NCBI RefSeq assembly: GCF_026151205.1
Contig: NC_087078.1
Location: 5,287,675 to 5,351,674 of the forward strand
From: Bolinopsis microptera
Lineage: Eukaryota > Ctenophora > Tentaculata > Lobata > Bolinopsidae
Reading direction: 5' to 3'
Length of the DNA stretch: 64,000 nucleotides
Positions within the stretch are counted from its first letter, which is position 1; each line of letters opens with the position of its first letter. Below are positions 11,591-23,056 of this stretch, piece by piece. Made by a program: the position numbers and the translations under genes. The notes beneath the pieces were generated by a model. That model was not told the origin of the DNA. It worked only from the letters and a program-made list of their open reading frames with translations, and made no database searches.

Positions 11591-14500
11591 ATGTTGACGG
11601 GACCAAAACGGTTCCAACACTTGACTATCTGGACTACACTCCTGACATTGATTTCGTCGACAAACGGTGAGTGTAAATAATGTCAGCTAGAAGATACTTC
11701 AAACAGTGAGAATTAGAAGATATTATCACAGTTTTAGGGATTTTCTTGGATAGTGTCATAATTCAAGTTCATTCTTCACCATCGATTTCTTAACACCGAA
11801 TTGCAGGTTATACGGAGTTACAAGTAGAGGGTAACGAAGGAAACAAGGCGACAGATTACCTCGACTTCAGCATCACAACCAACCGACTTCAATTAAAATT
11901 TGAGCAGCTAGATGACAACGCAGACCTAGAATTTTCTGTAGAAGCCGGTGTTTTTGAACGAGAGAGCCAAAGCTCACAGATTGCAACCCTAACCTATAAA
12001 TGGAACACACATTCGGGTCGAAACAATATTTTATCATTGTATGATACTAGTGAATTTGAGCAATGCGACGAGACCAAAACAGAAATGCTTAAATCAATCC
12101 CCTCAAAAGTAACTGTAGATTTGAATACAGACTACTTGGTCGAAATCAAAGGAGGGGAGCAGGGTACATTTTCAAGTGCAAGCACTGTACCGTGTCCGGC
12201 TGTATGGACAAGCTTCACAAGCAATCGAGCTAAAGTCACGAAAATGAAACTAAAATTGACGGACTCAGATTCGGGTTACAAATTAGAAGATTACTACACG
12301 ATCAATTACAGGATTATTGCAGGTGCTACTTTAATATTGTTTATACTGACTTATATGATTACTAATTATCAACTTGAAATTTAATTTCCTAAGCCAACGT
12401 ATAGAATAGTTTAAATTATTCCACCATACCCAGTCAAATGGTGATGAAAACTTTACTGCATCGTCTACCAAGTCTTCATGGTCAAAGTGTTTACGAGCAT
12501 CCCTTGCCTTAGTCTGAGAATTTTTACAAACATTTCTTGTCTTTCAGCGTGTGATCCTGGGCAGTATGTGAGCGACAATGGCTGTACGGACTGTGAAACT
12601 GATCATTATAGTGCTGGAGTCTGGCTCGAATCTTGTACTAAATGCCCTGAAGATAAAGGGGTGGAAGCTGGAAAGGGAACACAAGAAAGTGATTGCACTT
12701 GGAGTAAGTTATCTATTTCTCGAACTATTGCGGTATTTGTATTTCCCTTTATTCAGCCATGATGAAGACTTGCAACCATGACAAATTCTATTTATTACAA
12801 ATTGATTGACTACCTTATTAAATCTCAGGTCCTTGCGCTGCTGGTAAATATCTTGATCAGGAGAATGGATGTACGGATTGTGAAGCAGACAAATATAGTG
12901 CTGCTGGAGTCATTGAGTGTACTGATTGTCCCTCTGAAAAAGGAGTTGCTTCAGGAGAAGGACAGCAAGAAAGTGACTGTATATGGAGTGAGTAAACAAA
13001 ATAGGATTTGTTCCTTCTTTTTGGTTAAAGTTAATCATGTTGATGTATCACAAAATATTCTAGAACAGTAAAACTAGATTCCCATTTTCTAGAATTAAAT
13101 ATTGTAGTATTTAATATGAACCATCACGGCTCTCGATAACCGTGATGCTTCCCACTAAACACTACAAATTTAAAAAATCGCGTTCGGCCTTACGAGATCT
13201 AGAACTTAATAGAAATGTAACTTTCAGAGGCTTGTGTTGGTGGTCAGTATCTAAGCCAGGACAACGGCTGTACTGATTGTGAAGCAGGGGACTTCAGTAC
13301 TGGAGGAACAGCAGATTCTTGTACAAAATGTGAAGCAGACTTTTACAGTGAAGCGGGTGCGACTAACTGTACTTATTGTCCTTCTGATAAAGAAGTAGCT
13401 TCTGGAGAAGGCAAAGAAGAGGATGACTGTTCATGGAGTAAGTTTCAATAATTTGAGTAGCTTCGTGTGCCGCTTGCTCAATGCTCATGTTTGTGGAAGG
13501 TTGATAATGTATAAAAAAGTGATTGACTAACTTACTGAATCTCAGGTCCTTGTGCTGCTGGTAAATATCTCGATCAGGAGAATGGATGTACGGATTGTGA
13601 AGCAGACAAATATAGTGCTGCTGGAGTCACTGAGTGTACTGATTGTCCCTCTGAAAAAGGAGTTGCTTCAGGAGAAGGACAGCAAGAAAGTGACTGTGCA
13701 TGGAGTGAGTTGATATTATTGGAGTAGTTTCTTCTGCTGCCGGTTCCTTTGTGTTAATCAAGTATCACAATTTATTCTAGAAAAAAAAACTTGGTTCCTG
13801 TTATCGAGAATTAAACAGAAATTTAATTTCCAGAGGCGTGTGCCGGTGGTAAATTTTTAGATCAGGAGAACGGATGCATTTCTTGTGAAGCAGGAGAATT
13901 CAGTGCTGGAGGATCAGCCGATTCTTGTACAAAATGTGAAGCAGACTTTTACAGTGAAGCGGGTGCGACTAAGTGCACTGCATGCCCTTTTGGTAAAGTA
14001 GTAGCTTCCGGAGAAGGAAAACAAGAAAGTGATTGCACCGCTATAAGGGGTAAGTTTCAACCCTACAGGTAACCACACTTTATCGCTACAACGTTATAAT
14101 GCGACTACATTAAAGCAAGGATCACTAACGGACCAGAAGATAGCAAACAGATTACCTGGGTAGTTCAGACTCAGCTGTTCCACAGTGGCGGAGAGAAGCT
14201 GGCACCGTCCAGTAACCGACAAACCGATGGTCCGACCTCGAGAGGAGCGCCGGAGCGGAACAACCAGAGTAGACTTAGAGGAGGTGGAGGTTTACGACAG
14301 CGATCAGTGCGACAACATCAACGATTTTCTGGCCACTTTTTTTCACTGCCTTTTTATTTTTGATTATAGTTAGTTATTGTTAATGTTATGATTGTGTAAT
14401 TTATATAATCATGATATTGAAATAAAGTTAAAAATTATCTAAATGTTTGCATTAATCTTTATTAGTTCCCTTTTATTCTAAAATCCAGTTAAGACGATAA

Positions 14501-17500
14501 AAATAATCAAAAACATCAATCAGAGCAATTGAATGAGAATTCTATGTTATAATATAATTACAATGACTCCTAACACATGTCAGAGCGTATAATATGCGTT
14601 GCATATGTTTGTTTGTTTGTTTATAGAAAATTACTACCTGAACTCAGGTCTGAGTGTGAATACGGGTGGTACCTACAAGGTATGTGCGTTGCGCGTTGCA
14701 TAATATAGTGTTGTCGCAATATTTATGAAGTACAGGACCTGTAAAATGTTTAATTAAAAAAAAAAAAATCAACTTAAACATACATGTTAAACATACGATT
14801 AAATTAAATTTCATTCTTCATTATTTCTATTCTGTTATTTTACCAAAACCTATAATCATGGGTAGAGTGGACCGCTGCCAGTGTCTCTCTTTCCCAAACA
14901 AAAGGAAATGATATTAATTTGATTGACCGTTCTCAAATGCAAAATGATACCGAGAATGAAATCGGTCGCTCGCTTTTCCCATTCATTTACAATTGTAATA
15001 GATTAAGAAGAACTACCCAAAGGCAGCTGTACTCGGCAATGAAGATTCAATAAACTTCAGCTTGTTCAATAAGTAATAACTACCACCCTTGTCCCTTACT
15101 CCGAAATACTAGGTATCGACCCCAACGCAACCCAAAGAGATTTTTACAGCATCTGATTGATGTAATCAATCGAAACTTATTTATACAATTCGTAAGCCGT
15201 GAATGAATGGGAAAAGCGAGCGACCGATTTCATTCTCGGTATCATTTTGCATTTGAGAACGGTCAATCAAATTAATATCATTTCCTTTTGTTTGGGAAAG
15301 AGAGACACTGGCAGCGGTCCACTCTACCCATGATTATGGGTTTTGGTAAAATATCATCTCTTTTTGATTATAATGTCAGGGTACTTTATAAAGTCGAAAT
15401 ATAAACTGATATCTTCATTATAATAAGGAGGAAGTTTCAACGATTTCGAAATTTTTCCTTTAAAAACATTTCCTTGTGTTTAGGTAAGCATATCGGTCCA
15501 TCACTGACTGAATATACCACTTAATACTCATTCAAGTTGACATTAAATTCATATATAATGACATTAAACTGTCGTGGCAAAGCAGAATTTGTTGGAAATC
15601 ACGAATGAGCAAAATTCTCACCTTTCGCACGTGCAAACTTTGAGCGGACGTTGCATGCGCATCCAATATTGAATCGCCGTAAATTTTTGTATGTAATTGT
15701 TTTATATATAGCTTGATAAGCATGCAAAGTTTCAAAGTATTTCAAGAAGAACTGTAATCACAACGGCACTCTAAAGTTGACAGAAAATGACGAAAACAGC
15801 AATTTTCAGTGATTTTAGCAATTTTCTATCAATTTGGGCGTGTCCCCACGTGTGCAACTTTTCGATTTTCAACTTTAAAACTAGCATAATGCACAATTTA
15901 TACCTATAGGAAGCAGAACTGAGCTCCACAACCCAAGGCATGGCCCAACACCAAAGAATACTAAATCGCAAAATTGACGTTTTTATAAAATAATTCTTCA
16001 AAAAAGCACAAACTTCAATGACAAATATCTTTATGAAGGAGCAAGCTAGAAAAACTTTCCGGTAGATTTTCAGAATGCTTGAACAATTATCTAAGATGAA
16101 ATTTCCTCAGATTTTGAATAAAATTACTCCTTAATGGGTTAAAATTAATTTTAAAAGTTATTACTTTGTCAAAAATCAAGTTTTAAAAACGGTTAACTTG
16201 ATGACGTCATCAAGGGGTGTTTATGACGTCAAATAAATTTTTTATACAATGTAAACTAAAGTGTAAACAATTATTTGCAAGACCTGTGGTCGGAAATGGC
16301 TGTATCTTTTATACTTTTGAATCTATGGACACTTAAATACAGGCTACAATTGACTGGCAAAGCGTCTATCCCTGAATATATATATCTGTATATCTGTATG
16401 TATATGTCCCGACAATCTGTCGTAAAACAGGGGTTCTAGAAAACCCATTTCCCGATGCTCCTGAAACCTGAAACTTTTTTTGCAGTCAATTTGGTCAACG
16501 TCTAGACGCCCTGAAAAATTTCAGATCTCTAACTCAATTTTAACATGGTTTTTAGGGCACCTGAATATGGCGATTTTGGGTTTTTTACCGAATTTCGTAT
16601 AACAGTGCTGGCGAGTATTTTATGCAAATTTCTTAAAAATCTGAACATAACTATTTTTTATTCCTGTCATCTTTGACATCAAATTAGAATGTTTTGAACT
16701 AAAAATAAATCTGCTGAACGACTTCCGATGAGTCTTAATGCCTGGAAAACTCCTGCCGGAGGCGGCGGCCTTCGGCCGCCGCCTCCGGCCGGAGTGCACG
16801 CCTCGCGTGCACAAAAGAGGCTTGTAACGTGTACCAAAGGGGGTATAATAGTAAAAGGGGTATAATAGTAAAGGGGGTATAATAGTAAAGGGGGTATAAT
16901 AGTAAATGGGGAACATAGTATACCCACAATAAATGCAACGGTCGTGCTTGCCAGCACTGTGATATTGCGATTTTGAAAATTCGTCAGAGCGCACCAATAA
17001 AGTCCGTCAGAATGATAGCCATGACTATTATATAATAATAAGAGGCTATATAATTATAATTACGCATATTCCAGTTAGTTCCAGTACTTACTGATCCCTA
17101 AAGCTAATAACCATCAGTTAACGGGGGCTGGAGCACGTACCGGTCCTGGTCCACGTGCTCAGCTGATTGCGGAGGAGGTTCCCAGACCAGAACCAGGATC
17201 TGTAATAATCCTAGCCCGGCTAATGATGGGGCTGAATGTGAGGGGGACAGTTCGGATAGTCAATCTTGTAACGATAATCCTTGCTCAGGTATATGTTTAA
17301 AATGTTGCTCTCTACCCCTCTGTGCGCTTGATAAAATTATGTCAATTTAGCTGGCCAGTGCATCTTTTATAATTCCAATTTCAGTAAATCTCGCTGATCC
17401 CCATTGAAAAGCAGTTGGCAGGTCGCCTATTTCCTTTTAATAATAACTGAAGTTACTTACACCGACACGTGATTTAGCTTCAAATTTACGTTTTTCAGAT

Positions 17501-17596
17501 GGAGAGGAAACGGATTCCGGAACCAGAAGACTGTTCAGGACAAATTTCCTCGTCCTTCTAGCATTTAGCTTTATATTTTGTTTCTTCATAGAATGA
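11591..17596 (+). CDS. Modular receptor 1: N-domain, ephrin-receptor-like Cys repeats, TSP1, hydrophobic tail
   Basis: Proposed exons: 11591-11666, 11807-12322, 12548-12703, 12829-12987, 13228-13437, 13546-13704, 13834-14049, 17118-17288, 17499-17596. All junctions are phase 1, giving 586 residues. Exon 1 is a signal peptide. Exon 2 is a 172-residue domain shared with the gene at 31278 (74-80% identical by eye), family unknown. Exons 3-7 are Cys-rich repeats of the ephrin-receptor-like/GCC2-GCC3 type: C-x2-GQY, GCTDCEA, SCTKC, then DC-x-W at each exon end; 6 Cys in short exons, 8 in 210-bp ones. Exon 8 is a thrombospondin type 1 repeat ([19 protein letters not shown]). Exon 9 ends in a hydrophobic [16 protein letters not shown] tail, probably a GPI signal. 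It is likely a cell-surface recognition or adhesion protein. The link from exon 7 to exon 8 spans 3 kb of repeats and is the weakest step. Confidence 0.75.
14100..14440. other. GC-richer segment ending in AATAAA, origin unclear
   Basis: Unlike its AT-rich surroundings, 14100-14340 is GC-rich and Arg-rich when translated (an open stretch at 14185-14373). It runs into T-rich DNA with AATAAA at 14421. It lies inside the large intron of receptor 1. It could be the 3' end of a retroelement or an alternative terminal exon. No family is recognised. Confidence 0.3.
14627..14679 (+). other. Candidate cassette exon of receptor 1
   Basis: An acceptor (TTTATAG) and a donor (GTATGT) bound 53 bp that read [18 protein letters not shown] in phase 1 in, phase 0 out. 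The exit phase does not suit the TSP1 exon at 17118. It is therefore either a cassette using another donor (GTCTGA at 14651 would give phase 1) or chance. Confidence 0.25.
14837..15352. mobile_element. Palindromic MITE, copy 1 of 3
   Basis: Arms of about 150 bp form an inverted repeat. They contain ATAATCATGGGTAGAGTGGA and GAATGAAATCGGTCGCTCGC. The ends are ATTTTACCAAAACC and GGTTTTGGTAAAAT. Further copies lie at 18540-19066 (left arm corrupted) and 44462-44796. It lies in the last large intron of receptor 1. Confidence 0.8.
15353..16980. repeat. 1.6-kb repeat body, homologous to 44797-46230
   Basis: This segment follows the palindromic MITE in the same order at both sites. They share, for example, CACCTTTCGCACGTGCAAAC, GCGTGTCCCCACGTGTGCAA and TGGTTTTTA-GGCACCTGAATATGG. 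With the MITE it probably forms one larger non-autonomous element. No protein is encoded. Confidence 0.75.
16757..16915. repeat. GC hairpin followed by 18-bp minisatellite
   Basis: 16757-16786 holds a perfect GC-rich hairpin (GGAGGCGGCGG / CCGCCGCCTCC with a CCTTCGG turn). A second small palindrome with GTGCACGC follows. About 4 copies of a unit containing GGGGTATAATAGTAAA run at 16836-16915. The same array is repeated at 19450-19608. The Tyr/Pro-rich frame on the minus strand is a by-product of the repeat. Confidence 0.8.
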
Positions 17597-17706
17597 ACTT
17601 GTTGACAAATTAGGATATGAGTAAGAATTATGATCAATAATTTTATAAATCTTTGTGTATAGTACTTCGTAGAACAAAAGGCATGCTCGAATGCAGGGGT
17701 TTTGGG

Positions 17707-17915
17707 CAGTATCCAAGAAGCTCGACGCCATCATAGTGGAAGCCCCACTACAAGATAGTGGAAGCCACATTACAAAATACAAGATAGTGGACTTCCTCTA
17801 CCATATACAGTACAAACTATATTCCGGGCCTCTCGTGGTATACAAAAAGTGCACCACTGGCCACTGCAAGTAGTGGGATTCCACTATCGCGACGGGCTTC
17901 TTGGATACGGCCGGG
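17707..17915. mobile_element. Small TIR element starting GGCAGTATCCA
   Basis: Imperfect terminal inverted repeats begin GCAGTATCCAAGAAGC and end GCTTCTTGGATAC. Between them are several GATAGTGGAA-type words in both orientations. The terminus resembles that of the larger element at 39891-40809. The element lies just after the 3' end of receptor 1, and a second copy comes with the duplication at about 20400-20610. Confidence 0.6.
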
Positions 17916-18239
17916 TTTTTGCACTGTTTAGTATTAGTGGAGTGAGAACTGTAAATAGTAGTTTGTTTGTATGATATGTTTTACTTTTTTTTCTATTCAA
18001 TTGTTGCTCATTGAACGTTTCTATCCTTATTTCCATTCGAACCAAATGATTTGAAGTTTATTAGAAGCGTACGGTCCCTGATTGCTTCAACATAAATTAA
18101 TCTATGTATCGGTGGAGGTCATACTTGTGGGTATAAAATTACAGTACATTGTGCTATAAAACTCATTTTCAATCGCCATCTGTCTCCGCTTCCAAAAATT
18201 GCTTAGCGTTGCGAAAGGAGTGAGAATTGTGGCTCTAAA

Positions 18240-18660
18240 TTTCTGTCGTTTCCAACTTAATTCCCGGGGAACAGCTTTGAAATATGGTTTCCCTGGTTTA
18301 CAAGTTTATGTCATTAATAAAATTTAAGGGAAAAAATTTAAAATCCCCCAAAACCCTGGAATTTTTTAGGTTTTAAAATTTTTTTGGGCAAAAAATTTTT
18401 CAAAAAAGGTTTTTGGGGGTTTTCGATCCCGATATGCCCACCTAAAAAAAAGAAAAAGTTTTTAAAGGAAAATTTTGAAAATTTTTGAAACTTCCTCCTT
18501 ATTAAAAAGATACAGTTTTATTTTGCTTTATAAAGTCCCCGCTTTTTAATCAAAAAGGATGATATTTTACCCAAAACCCCTAATCATGGGTTTAAATGGG
18601 GCCGTCCGTGTCTCTCTTTTCCCAAAAAAAAAGGAAAGATATTAATTTGATTGACCGTTC
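18240..18660. other. Probable low-quality sequence or assembly join
   Basis: Homopolymers are stretched (runs such as AAAATTTTTTTGGG). Yet the underlying text can be recognised as a corrupted reverse complement of about 15330-15600, including TTCCTCCTTATT and CTTTATAAAGT. The preceding 300 bases show one-base insertions relative to the copy at 20630-20830. This is the pattern of poor read ends, not of evolution. The region separates the two copies of the receptor 1 3' end. Confidence 0.65.
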
Positions 18661-19066
18661 TCAAATGCAAATGATACGAGAATGAAATCGGTCGCTCGCT
18701 TTTCCCATTCATTTACAATTGTAATAGATTAAGAAGAACTACCCAAAGGCAGCTGTACTCAGCAATAAAGATTCAATAAACTTCAGCTAATTCAATAAGT
18801 AATAACTACCACCCTTACCCCGAAATACTAGTATCGACCCGAACGCAACCCAAAGAGATTTTTACAGCATCTGATTGATGTACCTAATCAATCGAAACTT
18901 ATTACAATTCGTAAGCCGTGAATGAATGGGAAAAGCGAGCGACCGATTTCATTCTCGGTATCATTTTGCATTTGAGAACGGTCAATCAAATTAATATCAT
19001 TTCCTTTTGTTTGGGAAAGAGAGACACTGGCAGCGGTCCACTCTACCCATGATTATGGGTTTTGGT
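18540..19066. mobile_element. Palindromic MITE, copy 2 of 3
   Basis: The right arm (18905-19066) is nearly identical to that at 14837-15352. The left arm is damaged by the poor sequence described at 18240-18660. It directly abuts the duplicated block that starts at 19067. Confidence 0.7.
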
Positions 19067-20830
19067 CAAATATATATATCTGTATATCTGTATGTATATG
19101 TCCCGACAATCTGTCGTAAAACAGGGGTTCTAGAAAACCCATTTCCCGATGCTCCTGAAACCTGAAACTTTTTTTGCAGTCAATTTGGTCAACGTCTAGA
19201 CGCCCTGAAAAATTTCAGATCTCTAACTCAATTTTAACATGGTTTTTAGGGCACCTGAATATGGCGATTTTGGGTTTTTTACCGAATTTCGTATAACAGT
19301 GCTGGCGAGTATTTTATGCAAATTTCTTAAAAATCTGAACATAACTATTTTTTATTCCTGTCATCTTTGACATCAAATTAGAATGTTTTGAACTAAAAAT
19401 AATCTGCTGAACGACTTCCGATGAGTCTTAATGCCTGGAAAACTCCTGCCGGAGGCGGCGGCCTTCGGCCGCCGCCTCCGGCCGGAGTGCACGCTTCGCG
19501 TGCACAAAAGAGGCTTGTAACGTGTACCAAAGGGGGTATAATAGTAAAAGGGGTATAATAGTAAAGGGGGTATAATAGTAAAGGGGGTATAATAGTAAAT
19601 GGGGAACATAGTATACCCACAATAAATGCAACGGTCGTGCTTGCCAGCACTGTGATATTGCGATTTTGAAAATTCGTCAGAGCGCACCAATAAAGTCCGT
19701 CAGAATGATAGCCATGACTATTATATAATAATAAGAGGCTATATAATTATAATTACGCATATTCCAGTTAGTTCCAGTACTTACTGATCCCTAAAGCTAA
19801 TAACCATCAGTTAACGGGGGCTGGAGCACGTACCGGTCCTGGTCCACGTGCTCAGCTGATTGCGGAGGAGGTTCCCAGACCAGAACCAGGATCTGTAATA
19901 ATCCTAGCCCGGCTAATGATGGGGCTGAATGTGAGGGGGACAGTTCGGATAGTCAATCTTGTAACGATAATCCTTGCTCAGGTATATGTTTAAAATGTTG
20001 CTCTCTACCCCTCTGTGCGCTTGATAAAATTATGTCAATTTAGCTGGCCAGTGCATCTTTTATAATTCCAATTTCAGTAAATCTCGCTGATCCCCATTGA
20101 AAAGCAGTTGGCAGGTCGCCTATTTCCTTTTAATAATAACTGAAGTTACTTACACCGACACGTGATTTAGCTTCAAATTTACGTTTTTCAGATGGAGAGG
20201 AAACGGATTCCGGAACCAGAAGACTGTTCAGGACAAATTTCCTCGTCCTTCTAGCATTTAGCTTTATATTTTGTTTCTTCATAGAATGAACTTGTTGACA
20301 AATTAGGATATGAGTAAGAATTATGATCAATAATTTTATAAATCTTTGTGTATAGTACTTCGTAGAACAAAAGGCATGCTCGAATGCAGGGGTTTTGGGC
20401 AGTATCCAAGAAGCTCGACGCCATCATAGTGGAAGCCCCACTACAAGATAGTGGAAGCCACATTACAAAATACAAGATAGTGGACTTCCTCTACCATATA
20501 CAGTACAAACTATATTCCGGGCCTCTCGTGGTATACAAAAAGTGCACCACTGGCCACTGCAGTAGTGGGATTCCACTATCGCGACGGGCTTCTTGGATAC
20601 GGCCGGGTTTTGCACTGTTTAGTATTAGTGGAGTGAGAACTGTAAATAGTAGTTTGTTTGTATGATATGTTTTACTTTTTTTTTCTAATTCAAATTGTTG
20701 CTCATTGAACGTTTCTATCCTTAATTTCCATTCGAACAAAATGATTTGAAGTTTAATTTGAAGCGTACGTCCTGATTGTTCAACACAAATTAATCTATGT
20801 GGTGGAGGTCATACTTGTGGGTTTATAAAT
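19067..20830 (+). repeat. Second copy of 16374-18150
   Basis: The block repeats the earlier one at an offset of 2693 bp with almost no substitutions. It includes the GC hairpin, the minisatellite, both last exons of receptor 1 and the small TIR element. The ~1-kb body at 15353-16373 is absent from this copy. It is either a very recent tandem duplication or two haplotypes placed side by side. Confidence 0.8.
19811..20289 (+). pseudogene. Duplicate TSP1 and tail exons of receptor 1
   Basis: 19811-19981 (TSP1) and 20192-20289 (hydrophobic tail and stop) are identical in reading to 17118-17288 and 17499-17596. Splice sites are intact, so they could be used as alternative or orphan exons if the duplication is real. 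If the duplication is an assembly fault they do not exist. Confidence 0.6.
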
Positions 20831-21598
20831 ACAGTACAACCCCGATTTTTTGGGGAAAGAAACTCGGTTAATCGGGGGTTTGACCTTTCGGTTCCAGTAA
20901 GATCATCTGGTTTCTCTTTGCACAGCTGTACTGGCGCCGTCCAGAAATGCTGATCTCCGGACTAAGTGCCAGTGGTTATTTGCCTGCCTACTAATAAGCT
21001 AATACTATATAAATTACAAATCCTCAAGTCTCCCCGATTCGTACCAAAACTCTGTAGTCTGCGAGGAGTTGTGACTCAAACTGCTGCACTCGGATATACC
21101 TAGGCTTATCGGTAGAAAACAGCTCTTCGAAAGTTTAGTCTGGGGTCATTTGTTGGCTGGCGGAATTGATTTTTTGTCTCTAAATAAATTATTAATACCA
21201 GTGCTCATCGTCCTCAATTATTTTGCAAACAACTTGTTAAATGAATAAGTATTAACGGTATCTGGACCAAAAATGAAAACTTCACATATTATTAGTTAAA
21301 CCAGATTTTAGAATAATACAGCGGTTAGCATTTCCAAAACCCCTCCTCCCTAGGCTCGCTTACGTAATGTGAGAACGATCCCTTCGTAAATAAAATGTAG
21401 ACTGTGTTTTCCATTCATGTTCGCCAGATTTCAAAACTCTGTCAAGCATGTTATGATGTTAAAGGTGTGTTAAAAGATTCTTATCTTTACTTGTGCTTTA
21501 TAACATAACAAATTGTTTTGCTGTGCATGATTAAATGTTTTATGTAGTTTAAGGAGGGGGGGGGGGGGGAGGGGGTTATACCTATGGGTTTATAAATA

Positions 21599-21969
21599 CA
21601 GTACAACCCCGATTTTTTGGGGAGAGAAACTCGTTAAATCGGGGTTTTGACCTTTCATTTCCAGTAAGATCGTGTGGTTTCTTTTTGCACAGTACTGGTG
21701 CTGTCCAGAAAGGCTGATCTCTGTATAAATTAAAAGTCTCCCCGATTCGTCCCAAAACTCTGCAGTCTGCGTGGAGTTGTGACCCCAACCGCTGCACTCG
21801 GATACACAGCAAAACCCCGATATACCGCGGCCATTTCCTTTCCGGCTTTCCTCCAAATAGGGATAAACATACATAATGTAAACCAAACAAAACCCCGATT
21901 TACTGTGGACCCCGATCTACCGCGGATGTTTCCTTTCCCCAAACTCCGCGGTAAATCGAGGTTTTACTG
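21599..21969. mobile_element. TA-flanked MITE, pogo/Tigger-like ends (copy 1 of 2 full copies)
   Basis: The left end CAGTACAACCCCGATTTT pairs with the right end GTAAATCGAGGTTTTACTG, each next to TA. Terminal CAGTA-AACC-CGATT is typical of Tc1/mariner-pogo-derived MITEs. A degenerate partial copy starts at 20832. The superfamily is inferred from the ends and the TA target only. Confidence 0.7.
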
Positions 21970-21984
21970 TAGCTGCTCATCGGT

Positions 21985-22360
21985 TGGGTGGTGTCGGCTG
22001 GGTGGTGAAGTGGTAACACGAGTGTAGTGGTAACACGATCGCCTCCCAAGCAGCAGTTGTAGGTTTACAACCTACCAGGACGCGCGCCGATATGGAACAG
22101 ATATTTTACGAGTATCACCCGTTAAAGCAGAAGGCCCGGGTTCTATAAATCCGGTCGGATGCAAGTCGGTCAGTTACCAAGCTGTGATTTGGTACAGCTT
22201 CGGCTGGTGATACACACTCTCTGGCTCGTAGGACTAACCCCCCTACATCTAGTTTAGTGCCTCGGCACAGAGTGGCTTAGGGTTACTGAAAAGGAGATAA
22301 GCACCCCAGGCCATCCCAACTTGTGGGAGAGACCTGCCCTTGTATCTTGTTTGTAATTGT
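21985..22360 (+). mobile_element. tRNA-derived SINE, copy 2
   Basis: The body matches the reverse complement of 2607-2875 (for example GTTACCAAGCTGTGATTTGG, GCACAGAGTGGCTTAGGGTT). The 11-mer TGCTCATCGGT flanks it at 21974-21984 and 22361-22371. The head is about 100 bp longer than in the 2.6-kb copy and carries a repeated GTGGTAACACGA. Confidence 0.75.
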
Positions 22361-22411
22361 TGCTCATCGGTAGAAAATAGGTCTTCGAAAGTTTAGTCCG
22401 GGGTCATTTGT

Positions 22412-22648
22412 TTGGGGGGGGGGGGGGGGGGGGGGGGGTTCTCTTATCAAGGGATGTGAGAGGTACGTGTTTTCCATCTTCACGATTCATGTTCGCCAGA
22501 TTTCAAAACTCTGTCAAGCATGTTATGATGTTAGAGGTGTGTTAAAAGATTCTTATCTTTACTTGTGCTTTATAACATAACAAATTATTTTGCTGTGCAT
22601 GATTAAATGTTTTATGTAGTTTAAGGAGGGGGGGGGGGGGGGGGGGGG
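22412..22648. repeat. Long poly-G tracts
   Basis: Runs of about 20-25 G occur at 22414-22438 and 22628-22648; shorter ones lie near 21556-21575 and 23485-23503. Such runs are prone to slippage and sequencing error, and they bound the tandem units. Confidence 0.7.
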
Positions 22649-22671
22649 TTATACTTATGGGTTTATAAATA

Positions 22672-23041
22672 CAGTACAACCCCGATCTTTTGGGGAGAGA
22701 AACTCGGTAAATCGGGGTTTTGACCTTTCATTTCCAGTAAGATCGTGTGGTTTCTTTTTGCACAGTACTGGTGCTGTCCAGAAAGGCTGATCTCTGTATA
22801 AATTACAAGTCTCCCCGATTCGTCCCAAAACTCTGCAGTCTGCGTGGAGTTGTGACCCCAACCGCTGCACTCGGATACACAGCAAAACCCCGATATACCG
22901 CGGCCATTTCCTTTCCGGCTTTCCTCCAAATAGGGATAAACATACATAATGTAAACCAAACAAAACCCCGATTTACTGTGACCCCGATTTACCGCGGATG
23001 TTTCCTTTCCCCAAACTCCGCGGTAAATCGAGGTTTTACTG
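22672..23041. mobile_element. TA-flanked MITE, pogo/Tigger-like (copy 2)
   Basis: Nearly identical to 21599-21969, with the same ends and TA flanks. It was carried along by the ~1.07-kb tandem duplication and is not an independent insertion. Confidence 0.7.
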
Positions 23042-23056
23042 TAGCTGCTCATCGGT

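Noticed and set aside
16620-16997. Minus-strand Tyr/Pro-rich frames, repeated at 19373-19690
   Set aside because: They translate the 18-bp minisatellite and GC hairpin of a repeat element; there is no independent coding evidence.
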